From Microbulbifer bruguierae (GTDB lineage Bacteria; Pseudomonadota; Gammaproteobacteria; Pseudomonadales; Cellvibrionaceae): 64,000 nt of DNA. How positions within the stretch are numbered: the first letter of the stretch is position 1; every line of letters begins with the position of its first letter. The position numbers and the translations under genes were made by a program. Positions 54,814 through 64,000 of the stretch are shown piece by piece. Below the pieces are notes generated by a model. That model was not told the DNA's origin. It saw only the letters and a program-made list of their open reading frames with translations, and searched no databases. Location: contig NZ_CP118605.1 of the NCBI RefSeq assembly GCF_029869925.1, positions 1,800,001 to 1,864,000 on the forward strand, read 5' to 3'.

Positions 54814-55338
54814 ATGAGTAATTTCGTTCAAAAAAGCAGCTACGACCGTGAAGAGCTTCTGGCCTGTGGCCGCGGAGAGATGTTCGGCCCGGGCAATGCC
54901 CAGCTGCCCACTCCCAATATGCTGATGCTGGACCGCATCACCCACATCTCCAAAGAAGGTGGTGAATTCGGTAAAGGGGAGCTGATCGCCGAACTGGATA
55001 TCACCCCGGACTTGTGGTTTTTCGACTGCCATTTCCCCGGCGACCCGGTAATGCCAGGCTGCCTCGGCCTCGACGCCATGTGGCAGCTGCTTGGCTACTT
55101 CCTGGCCTGGAAAGGCAACCCTGGCCGTGGACGCGCCCTCGGCTGCGGTGAGGTCAAATTTACCGGCCAGATTCTTCCGACCAACAAGAAGGTCACATAC
55201 CATATCCAGATGAGCCGCCTGGTTGAGCGCAAGCTGGTGATGGGTATCGGCAACGGCTCTGTTTCCGTTGACGGTCGCGAAATTTATACCGCCAAGGATC
55301 TGCGGGTCGGACTGTTTACCCGTACAGACAACTTTTAA
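54814..55338 (+). CDS. fabA: 3-hydroxydecanoyl-ACP dehydratase/isomerase
   Basis: Dehydrates 3-hydroxydecanoyl-ACP and isomerises trans-2- to cis-3-decenoyl-ACP, the branch point to unsaturated fatty acids. 174 residues from ATG 54814 ([20 protein letters not shown]). Active site His73 ([14 protein letters not shown]) and Asp87 (CLGLDAMWQ), matching E. coli His70/Asp84. An in-frame ATG at 54793 would add seven residues but lies almost on the predicted transcript start. fabB follows after 61 bases, the usual fabAB operon. Confidence 0.96.
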   Translation: MSNFVQKSSYDREELLACGRGEMFGPGNAQLPTPNMLMLDRITHISKEGGEFGKGELIAELDITPDLWFFDCHFPGDPVMPGCLGLDAMWQLLGYFLAWKGNPGRGRALGCGEVKFTGQILPTNKKVTYHIQMSRLVERKLVMGIGNGSVSVDGREIYTAKDLRVGLFTRTDNF

Positions 55339-55399
55339 TCCGTCTGTCTGTCACACAAAACAATAACAATTCAATCTACAAGCTTTATTGGAGATCACT

Positions 55400-56623
55400 A
55401 TGCGCCGGGTAGTCATTACCGGAATGGGCATCACTTCCTGCATCGGCAACAACACGCAAGAAGTGCTGGCCTCCCTGAAAGCCGGTCGCAGCGGCATCCG
55501 TTATATGGATGAATACGCCGAGCTGGGCCTGCGCAGCCAGGTCGCGGGCGTCGTCGATATCGATTTCAAAGAGCACATCGACCGCAAACACCTTCGGTTT
55601 ATGGGCGATTCTGCCGCCTATGCATACATTTCGATGGCCGAAGCCATCGCCATGGCGGGACTGGAAGAGTCCGACATCTCCAACCCTCGCACCGGTCTGG
55701 TGATGGGTTCCGGCGGCACCTCGACCACCGCCGTCATTGAAGCCGCCGAGACCCTCAAGACCAAGGGTGTGCGCCGGGTAGGTGCCTACCGGGTACCCCA
55801 GACCATGGGCAGCACGGTGTCTGCGTGTCTCGCCACGCCATTCAAGATCAAGGGCGTGAACTACTCCATTTCTTCCGCCTGCGCCACGTCTGCGCACTGT
55901 ATCGGCAACGGCGCCGAACTGATCCAGATGGGCAAACAGGACATCGTCTTTGCCGGCGGTGGTGAAGAACTGGCCTGGAGCCTGACCCACCTGTTTGACG
56001 CCATGGGTGCCCTGTCGTCCAAGTACAACGACACCCCCACCAAGGCCTCACGCCCCTACGACGCCAACCGCGATGGCTTTGTGATCGCCGGCGGCGGCGG
56101 TTGTGTGGTACTGGAAGAACTGGAGCACGCCAAGGCCCGCGGTGCCAACATCATCGCTGAATTGGTGGGTTACGGGGCCACTTCCGATGGCTACGATATG
56201 GTTGCCCCCAGTGGCGAAGGCGCCGCGCGCTGTATGCAGCAGGCGCTGGCGGGTATGGATGGCAAGGGACTCGAAGGCAGCATCGACTACATCAACACTC
56301 ACGGCACCTCTACCCCGGTGGGCGATGTGGCCGAGCTGCGTGCGATGAAGGAAGTCTTCGGTGACAAGGTCCCGGCATTTGCCTCGACCAAATCCCTCAC
56401 CGGGCACTCCCTCGGCGCCGCCGGTGTGCAGGAAGCGATCTACACCCTGCTGATGATGCAGAACGACTTTATCGCCGCCTCCGCCAACGTGGAAACCGTC
56501 GATGAAGCAGCCGCTGGTCTGGACCTCGTCACCGAACTGCGCCAGACCGAGGTACGCCGCGCCCTGTCCAACAGCTTCGGCTTCGGTGGCACCAATGCGA
56601 GCCTGATCTTCGACAAGTTCTGA
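55400..56623 (+). CDS. fabB: 3-oxoacyl-ACP synthase I
   Basis: Condensing enzyme that elongates cis-3-decenoyl-ACP, needed for unsaturated fatty acids. 407 residues: Cys161 ([15 protein letters not shown]), His301 ([13 protein letters not shown]) and His336 ([14 protein letters not shown]) form the catalytic triad. ATG at 55400 follows GGAG and gives [18 protein letters not shown]; four extra upstream codons are possible but unlikely. Ends in an unusually long terminator hairpin. Confidence 0.97.
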   Translation: MRRVVITGMGITSCIGNNTQEVLASLKAGRSGIRYMDEYAELGLRSQVAGVVDIDFKEHIDRKHLRFMGDSAAYAYISMAEAIAMAGLEESDISNPRTGLVMGSGGTSTTAVIEAAETLKTKGVRRVGAYRVPQTMGSTVSACLATPFKIKGVNYSISSACATSAHCIGNGAELIQMGKQDIVFAGGGEELAWSLTHLFDAMGALSSKYNDTPTKASRPYDANRDGFVIAGGGGCVVLEELEHAKARGANIIAELVGYGATSDGYDMVAPSGEGAARCMQQALAGMDGKGLEGSIDYINTHGTSTPVGDVAELRAMKEVFGDKVPAFASTKSLTGHSLGAAGVQEAIYTLLMMQNDFIAASANVETVDEAAAGLDLVTELRQTEVRRALSNSFGFGGTNASLIFDKF

Positions 56624-56663
56624 TTACCGTTCCGTGTACTGCGCGTACTGCGATTGGAGTGCT

Positions 56664-56711
56664 GGACAGGCAATAAAAAAGGGGCTTTTGCCCCTTTTTT
56701 ATTGCCTGTCC
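56664..56711. terminator. 22-bp bidirectional terminator, fabB / epimerase-like gene
   Basis: Arms 56664-56685 and 56690-56711 are perfectly complementary over 22 bp with a 4-base TTTT loop; the inner part is AAAAAAGGGGC/GCCCCTTTTTT. It serves the convergent fabB and the minus-strand gene ending at 56754. Confidence 0.92.
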
Positions 56712-56753
56712 GTCATCTGACCAGCTACCTGCAACACCGCAGCAATGGCCAGA

Positions 56754-57602
56754 TCAGCTTTCCGGTTTCTGCAACCGCTCCAGCCACAACTCCACCTGGC
56801 GGGTTAACCCCTGCCGCCAGCTGCGCTGCTGGATACCGAACACATCCCGCAACTTGCCGCACCCCAGTACCGATGAGCGATCGTCCCCGGAAGGTTCGAG
56901 AGCCACCAGCTCCGCGGCGAAGTCCTCACCGTACAGGGAGCGCACCCGATCCACCACTTCGCGTCCGAACTCCATCGCGCTGCAGGTATCCGCAGAGCCG
57001 TAGTGATAGATCCCGGACCTGGGCGCGCCGCTCGCCAGCTGCTGGGTAATGGCTACCACTACCCGCGCCAGATCTGCCACGGTCACCGGGTTGCCCCGGC
57101 TGACGTCATCCAGTGCCACGGGCTTGCCCTCCAGCAAGCCCCGGATTATCCGTCCCAGCAGCGCCCGATCACTGCGATCTATCTGCCACCCCAGGCGCAG
57201 AATGCTCACATTCTCCTGTGCCGCCAACACCTGCTCACAGGCCAGCCAGTCGCGGCCACCAGCAGAGCCGGGAGACGGGAGCTCATCTTCATCAATTTTC
57301 TTGCGGCGGGCGCCGCCGAACACGCCGTAGGAGGAAAGGTGCAGCAGTGCCGTAAACGGCTGCGCGCACAGGGCCTCACAGGCTGCTCTTGCGGTATCCA
57401 TATGGGCACTGCCGCCACAACTGGCGGCATTGATCACGATGGTGTCTGCGCGTGCGGCAAACTGTCCGGATGTAAGCTGCTCGGCAGTCAGTAACTGCAC
57501 CCGGAAGCCCACCCGTTGCAGCCCTTTTTGCAGGGCGCCGTCGATGGCGTTGCCCGCACCGATCAGCGCCACCGTATCCGGCTGATAGCCAGTGTGATGC
57601 AT
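56754..57602 (-). CDS. NAD(P)-binding epimerase/reductase-like protein
   Basis: 282 residues with a Rossmann-like start (VALIGAGNAIDGALQKGLQR), in the RmlD/SDR-epimerase manner, and conserved-looking blocks LLHLSSYGVFGG, SILRLGWQIDRSD and NPVTVADLARVVVAI. The catalytic YxxxK cannot be placed with confidence: the Tyr in SSYGVFG has no Lys four residues later, so it may be a sugar-nucleotide-binding protein rather than an active SDR. It follows ssb by 17 bases. The neighbours do not define its substrate. Confidence 0.7.
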   Translation of the reverse strand: MHHTGYQPDTVALIGAGNAIDGALQKGLQRVGFRVQLLTAEQLTSGQFAARADTIVINAASCGGSAHMDTARAACEALCAQPFTALLHLSSYGVFGGARRKKIDEDELPSPGSAGGRDWLACEQVLAAQENVSILRLGWQIDRSDRALLGRIIRGLLEGKPVALDDVSRGNPVTVADLARVVVAITQQLASGAPRSGIYHYGSADTCSAMEFGREVVDRVRSLYGEDFAAELVALEPSGDDRSSVLGCGKLRDVFGIQQRSWRQGLTRQVELWLERLQKPES

Positions 57603-57619
57603 GGAAATCAGAACCCGGC

Positions 57620-58189
57620 TTAGAAGGGAATATCGTCGTCAAAGCTGTTGTCAAAGCCACCCGCCGGCGGCTGGTTGCCTGCGGGCTTGTTGCCCTGTTG
57701 GGAAGGCGCCATAGGGGAAGGTGCGGAGCGTCCCTGGGCGTACTCGTCCTGATAGCCGCCGCCCTGGTTGAAGCCGCCCTGGGGTTGGCCCTGCTGCGGG
57801 TAACCGCCCTGGCCACCACCCTGGGAGTAGCCACCGCCACCCTGTTCACCGCGGCCGTCCAGCATCTGCATTTCACTGGCGACGATTTCGGTGGTATAGC
57901 GGTCCTGGCCACTCTGCTTGTCCTGCCACTTGCGGGTACGCAGGGAACCTTCCAGATAGACCTTGCTGCCTTTGCGCAGGTATTCGCCGGCAATTTCCGC
58001 CAGGCGGTTGAAGAACACCACACGGTGCCATTCAGTGCGCTCCTGGTTTTGGCCTGTCTGCTTGTCTTTCCAGGTTTCGGACGTCGCCACGGTGACGTTG
58101 GTGACGGCACCACCGCTGGGCAAATAGCGGGTTTCCGGGTCGCCGCCCAGATTGCCAATCAGAATTACTTTGTTAACGCCCCTGGCCAT
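57620..58189 (-). CDS. ssb: Single-stranded DNA-binding protein
   Basis: Coats single-stranded DNA in replication, repair and recombination. 189 residues: OB fold (about 1-110; [40 protein letters not shown]), a Gly/Gln-rich linker (about 118-175) and the acidic tip DDDIPF that recruits partner proteins. A strong GAGAGGAGAGG site precedes the ATG. Neighbour of an MFS gene and uvrA, as in Pseudomonas. Confidence 0.97.
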   Translation of the reverse strand: MARGVNKVILIGNLGGDPETRYLPSGGAVTNVTVATSETWKDKQTGQNQERTEWHRVVFFNRLAEIAGEYLRKGSKVYLEGSLRTRKWQDKQSGQDRYTTEIVASEMQMLDGRGEQGGGGYSQGGGQGGYPQQGQPQGGFNQGGGYQDEYAQGRSAPSPMAPSQQGNKPAGNQPPAGGFDNSFDDDIPF

Positions 58190-58256
58190 AAGCCTCTCCT
58201 CTCGATTTACCCTTTTGGGTCAAACTTCGTAAATGGTGAAAATTCAGAATCGGCAA

Positions 58257-58297
58257 GCGGCGCAAGGACCGGCTCTAAAGCCAGTCTCTTGCGCCGC
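58257..58297. other. Strong hairpin between MFS gene and ssb
   Basis: GCGGCGCAAG and CTTGCGCCGC form a perfect 10-bp stem and the inside pairs further (GACCGGCT with AGCCAGTC, imperfect). No T run follows on either strand. It lies between the MFS stop and the ssb promoter region, in the place of a terminator or SSB mRNA leader structure. Confidence 0.5.
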
Positions 58298-58356
58298 TCA
58301 CAGTGTATTTTTATCCAGCAGCATACAACACTCCGCAGGGCGCCGTCACCGCCGCA

Positions 58357-59532
58357 TCAGCTGCTCGCCAACCCCGCACGGGTACCGCGCATCTGCCACC
58401 AGGCGAGGGACCAGAGCACCAGTGTACCGAGGGCAAAGGTGGCCACCGCAGGGGCTCCGCCCCACCCGTAAATCACCCCGCCGAGGCTGCCGCCGGCAAA
58501 GGCGCCGAGGAATTGCAGCGTGGCATAAAGGCCTGTGGCGGCACCGCGGCACTCAGCGGGTGCCACCCGGGTAAGCTGGGCCGGCAATAGCGCCTCCAGC
58601 AGGTTGAAGGCGAGAAAGAATACCCCCAGGCAGACCACGATCCAGTAACCCGGTACCCGGGACATCAGTGCCACGCCGCCAAAAACCAGCCCCAGCAGTG
58701 CCAGCCGCATAGCCGCCGGTACCTGCTGGCGCTTTTCCGCCATACGCATCAGCGGCACCATCAGTACGAAAGCACCAACCAACAGCGGAGCGTAGAGTTT
58801 CCAGTGCTGCTCGCTGGCGATGCCCAGTTTGTCCACCAGTAGCAATGGCAGCGGCACAAACATCATGGTCAGCAACAGATGCAGGAAAAACACCCCGCAC
58901 ACCAACCGCCATATCTCAACCTGTCCCAGCAGGCGGGCAAAATCCCCCTGTCTGGGTCCTCGTGGGGCGGCGTTCACAGGCGGGTTCGGTACCAGGCGCC
59001 AAACCAGCAGCATCCCCAGCACCGCCAGAATCGCGGTCAACCAGAAAATCGCCGACAGGCCACCGAATCCCGCCAGCAGCGGGCCCAGCACTACCGCAAG
59101 TACGAAGGCGACGCCAATAGAGGCGCCGATCACCGCCATCGCCTTGCCGCGATTTTCGTCACGGGTCAGGTCCGCCGCCAGCGCCATGGTGGCGGCGGCA
59201 ATGGCACCGCCCCCCTGCAGAATGCGCCCGAAAATCAGCCCGTACACCGAGTCGGTCAATGCTGCGACCAGGCTGCCGGCTGCAAACACCGCCAGTCCCA
59301 GGAAAATCACCGGCTTGCGGCCCCAGCGATCGCTCAATATCCCCAGGGGGATCTGCAACAGCGCCTGGCTCAGGCCATAGGCACCCAGAGCCAGCCCCAG
59401 CAGGGCAGGAGTGCTACCGCGGTAGTCGGCGCCGTACAGCGACAGCACCGGCAGCACCATAAACAGACCCAGCATGCGAAAAACGTATAGGGAGGCGAGA
59501 CCGGCGAGTGCGCGGCGTTCAGTGGGATTCAT
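58357..59532 (-). CDS. MFS transporter (DHA1-type)
   Basis: 391-residue inner-membrane exporter with 12 hydrophobic segments. The MFS loop 2-3 motif is GILSDRWGRKPVIFLG (about 70-85), and VFRMLGLFMVLPVLSLYGAD starts the first span. ATG at 59532 (MNPTERRALAGLA) fits the family; the 31 extra upstream codons do not. It stands between ssb and manC; in Pseudomonas the equivalent MFS gene is directly next to uvrA. Substrate unknown. Confidence 0.9.
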   Translation of the reverse strand: MNPTERRALAGLASLYVFRMLGLFMVLPVLSLYGADYRGSTPALLGLALGAYGLSQALLQIPLGILSDRWGRKPVIFLGLAVFAAGSLVAALTDSVYGLIFGRILQGGGAIAAATMALAADLTRDENRGKAMAVIGASIGVAFVLAVVLGPLLAGFGGLSAIFWLTAILAVLGMLLVWRLVPNPPVNAAPRGPRQGDFARLLGQVEIWRLVCGVFFLHLLLTMMFVPLPLLLVDKLGIASEQHWKLYAPLLVGAFVLMVPLMRMAEKRQQVPAAMRLALLGLVFGGVALMSRVPGYWIVVCLGVFFLAFNLLEALLPAQLTRVAPAECRGAATGLYATLQFLGAFAGGSLGGVIYGWGGAPAVATFALGTLVLWSLAWWQMRGTRAGLASS

Positions 59533-59661
59533 CAACAATTCCGGAACAGGTAGGCAAATGCGAACAACGAAAACTGGTGCGCATTGTAGCAGCCGCCGAG
59601 GCGGAGAAAGAGTCTCCGCCAGCAAACGGACAGATAGGGAATAACTATAAGGAAAAACCGA

Positions 59662-61080
59662 TCAATTACGTCCGTACTGATCCTCTATACGCACGATATC
59701 GTCTTCCCCCAGGTAGCTGCCGGACTGTACCTCGATCAGCTCCAGGGGAATATTGCCGGGATTTTCCAGGCGGTGTACCACCCCCAGAGGAATATAGGTG
59801 GACTCGTTTTCCGTCAGCAGCAGCTGATCGTCGCCACGGGTGACCATGGCAGTACCGCGTACCACAATCCAGTGCTCGGCGCGGTGATGGTGTTTCTGCA
59901 GGGACAACCGGCAACCGGGCTTGACCACAATGCGCTTGACCTGAAAACGGGGGCCGGCGTCGATGGAATCGTAATACCCCCAGGGACGGAATATCTTGCG
60001 GTGATTTTCCGCTTCGCTGCGATTGCTCTGCTTGAGTCTCTGTACGATGGTCTTCACTTCCTGCACCCGGTGCTTGTGCGCCACCATCAAGGCGTCATCG
60101 GTGTCCACCACCACCAGATCCTGCACACCGAGAATACCGATCAGGCGATTGCCACCGTGCACCAGACAGCCGCTGGCGCCTTCCGCCAGCACGTCGCCTC
60201 GCAGCAGGTTGTCGTTGTCGTCCCGCTCCGCCAGCTCCCACAGCGCCGACCACGAGCCCACATCGCTCCAGCCGGCCTGCATGGGGACCACCGCCGCGGA
60301 TTCGGTTTTCTCCATAACCGCGTAATCCACCGAGTCCGAGGGGCAGCGGGCAAAGGCCTCCGCGTCGATACGGGTGAAATCCAGGTCGCAGATAGCGCCG
60401 GAGAAAGCGGCGCGACAGGCGTCGAGCATCTCCGGGCTGTGCTCGGCCAGCTCCTCGAGATAGCGCGAGGCGCGGAACAGGAACATACCGCTGTTCCAGC
60501 TGTACTCACCGCTGGCGAGGTACTGTTCGGCGGTGGCGAGATCCGGCTTCTCCACGAATTCGGCGACCTTCCAGCCCCCGTCCACCGCTTCACCGCTGCG
60601 GATATAGCCATATCCGGTCTCCGCAGTAGTGGGCACTATGCCAAAAGTCACCAGGTGGCCGCTGTCCGCCAGCCCGCGCGCCGTATCCACCGCGCACTGG
60701 AAGGCGGCGACGTCGGCGACCACATGATCCGCGGGAAGCACCAACAGCAGCGGGTCCTCGCCGGACTCGGTGGCCGCCAGCGCCGCCAGCGCAATCGCCG
60801 GCGCGGTGTTGCGTGCGCAGGGTTCCAGCAGAATGCTCTGGGGCGCGCGGTCGATCTCCTGCAACTGTTCGGCGGCAGCAAAGCGATGGACTTCGTTGCA
60901 CACCAGAATCGGTGCCTGTACTTCTGCCAGGCCACTCAAACGCAAGGCGGTGGCCTGGAGCATGGTCTGGCTGCCGGCCAGGGAGAGAAACTGTTTCGGG
61001 TAGGCTTCGCGGGAAAGCGGCCACAGGCGTGATCCGGTACCACCGCATAAAATCACAGGAATCATGACATCCGTATCCAT
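59662..61080 (-). CDS. manC: Mannose-1-phosphate guanylyltransferase / mannose-6-phosphate isomerase
   Basis: Bifunctional enzyme (AlgA/CpsB/WbpW type) that interconverts fructose-6- and mannose-6-phosphate and makes GDP-mannose from mannose-1-phosphate. 472 residues: N-terminal pyrophosphorylase ([37 protein letters not shown]) and a C-terminal cupin PMI domain (about 350-470; [32 protein letters not shown]). A second ATG five codons in is an alternative start. It is divergent from uvrA and separates the MFS gene from uvrA. With manB it completes GDP-mannose synthesis. Confidence 0.95.
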   Translation of the reverse strand: MDTDVMIPVILCGGTGSRLWPLSREAYPKQFLSLAGSQTMLQATALRLSGLAEVQAPILVCNEVHRFAAAEQLQEIDRAPQSILLEPCARNTAPAIALAALAATESGEDPLLLVLPADHVVADVAAFQCAVDTARGLADSGHLVTFGIVPTTAETGYGYIRSGEAVDGGWKVAEFVEKPDLATAEQYLASGEYSWNSGMFLFRASRYLEELAEHSPEMLDACRAAFSGAICDLDFTRIDAEAFARCPSDSVDYAVMEKTESAAVVPMQAGWSDVGSWSALWELAERDDNDNLLRGDVLAEGASGCLVHGGNRLIGILGVQDLVVVDTDDALMVAHKHRVQEVKTIVQRLKQSNRSEAENHRKIFRPWGYYDSIDAGPRFQVKRIVVKPGCRLSLQKHHHRAEHWIVVRGTAMVTRGDDQLLLTENESTYIPLGVVHRLENPGNIPLELIEVQSGSYLGEDDIVRIEDQYGRN

Positions 61081-61105
61081 TCCAGGTTATTCGGTCCTAC
61101 AGAGT

Positions 61106-61133
61106 TTGGCACACTCTCGCGCCAGATTATACT
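61106..61133 (+). promoter_or_regulatory. Sigma-70 promoter of uvrA
   Basis: TTGGCA (five of six), 16 bases, TATACT (five of six), about 60 bases before the uvrA GTG. No LexA box (CTG, ten bases, CAG) overlaps it. Confidence 0.7.
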
Positions 61134-61194
61134 TGGCCGTTTCTTTGCGCCCGCTTCACTGCCGGCAAATCCCGCCAACATTACAGGACAGAGT

Positions 61195-64000
<2,806 letters not shown>

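Noticed and set aside
59773..61032. 419-codon open frame on the plus strand
   Set aside because: Antisense shadow of manC; composition is not protein-like (repeated short His/Arg/Gln strings) and no family resemblance is seen.
61081..61194. LexA (SOS) box before uvrA
   Set aside because: No CTG-N10-CAG was found in the gap between manC and uvrA on either strand.

Overview
The window is chromosomal DNA of a gammaproteobacterium. From about 10.9 kb to 51.2 kb the gene order matches, from memory, a conserved block of Pseudomonas aeruginosa: clpB, pgeF, rluD, bamD, (nadE), pilS-pilR, minor pilins with pilY1, ispH, fkpB, lspA, ileS, ribF, murJ, rpsT, proB, obgE, rpmA, rplU, ispB. Protein style, moderately high GC and the marine-type sortase-system genes point to a Microbulbifer/Cellvibrionales-like marine bacterium. 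That placement is inference; no 16S gene is present. There are no tRNA or rRNA genes, insertion sequences, CRISPR arrays or prophage genes that I can see.

Layout. 1-2.8 kb: ilvB-ilvN-ilvC on the minus strand (branched-chain amino acids; ilvC is cut by the window edge). 3.3-8.1 kb: a small DUF4124 protein facing a two-gene RND efflux system that lies directly behind clpB (8.2-10.8 kb, with a heat-shock type promoter). 11-15.7 kb: pgeF-rluD, divergent bamD, a terminator plus REP-like element, and glutamine-dependent nadE. 15.8-18.9 kb: PilS-PilR two-component system, whose PilR lacks the GAFTGA loop. 19-33.7 kb: two complete, differently built minor-pilin clusters (each fimT-pilV-pilW-pilX-pilY1-pilE, minus strand), with a lone GspH/FimT pseudopilin on the plus strand between them. 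33.9-41.8 kb: ispH, fkpB, lspA, ileS, ribF, murJ. 42-46.2 kb: an inserted module of a 46-residue membrane protein, an OmpA-family protein (PdsO-like), a response regulator (PdsR-like) and a sensor kinase (PdsS-like). These are the accessory parts of the proteobacterial dedicated sortase system, but no sortase or sortase substrate is beside them. 46.3-51.2 kb: rpsT, proB, obgE, rpmA, rplU, ispB. 51.4-61 kb: an unrecognised membrane protein, galU-manB, fabA-fabB, an epimerase-like protein, ssb, an MFS transporter and manC. 61.2 kb to the end: uvrA, open at the right edge.

How the genes work together. GalU, ManB and ManC supply UDP-glucose and GDP-mannose for surface polysaccharide. FabA-FabB make unsaturated fatty acids. 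PilSR and the two minor-pilin sets serve type IV pili. LspA, BamD, MurJ and the Pds module act in the envelope. UvrA and Ssb serve DNA repair.

The most unusual items are the sortase-less Pds module with a 12-bp tandem repeat in front of its regulator, the doubled PilY1/minor-pilin clusters, the PilR without GAFTGA, and a family of intergenic cloverleaf-shaped repeats (38.8-39.1 kb, 51.2-51.3 kb, remnant at 11.0 kb) whose hairpin tips share the pattern ACRTCC(N)TGT.
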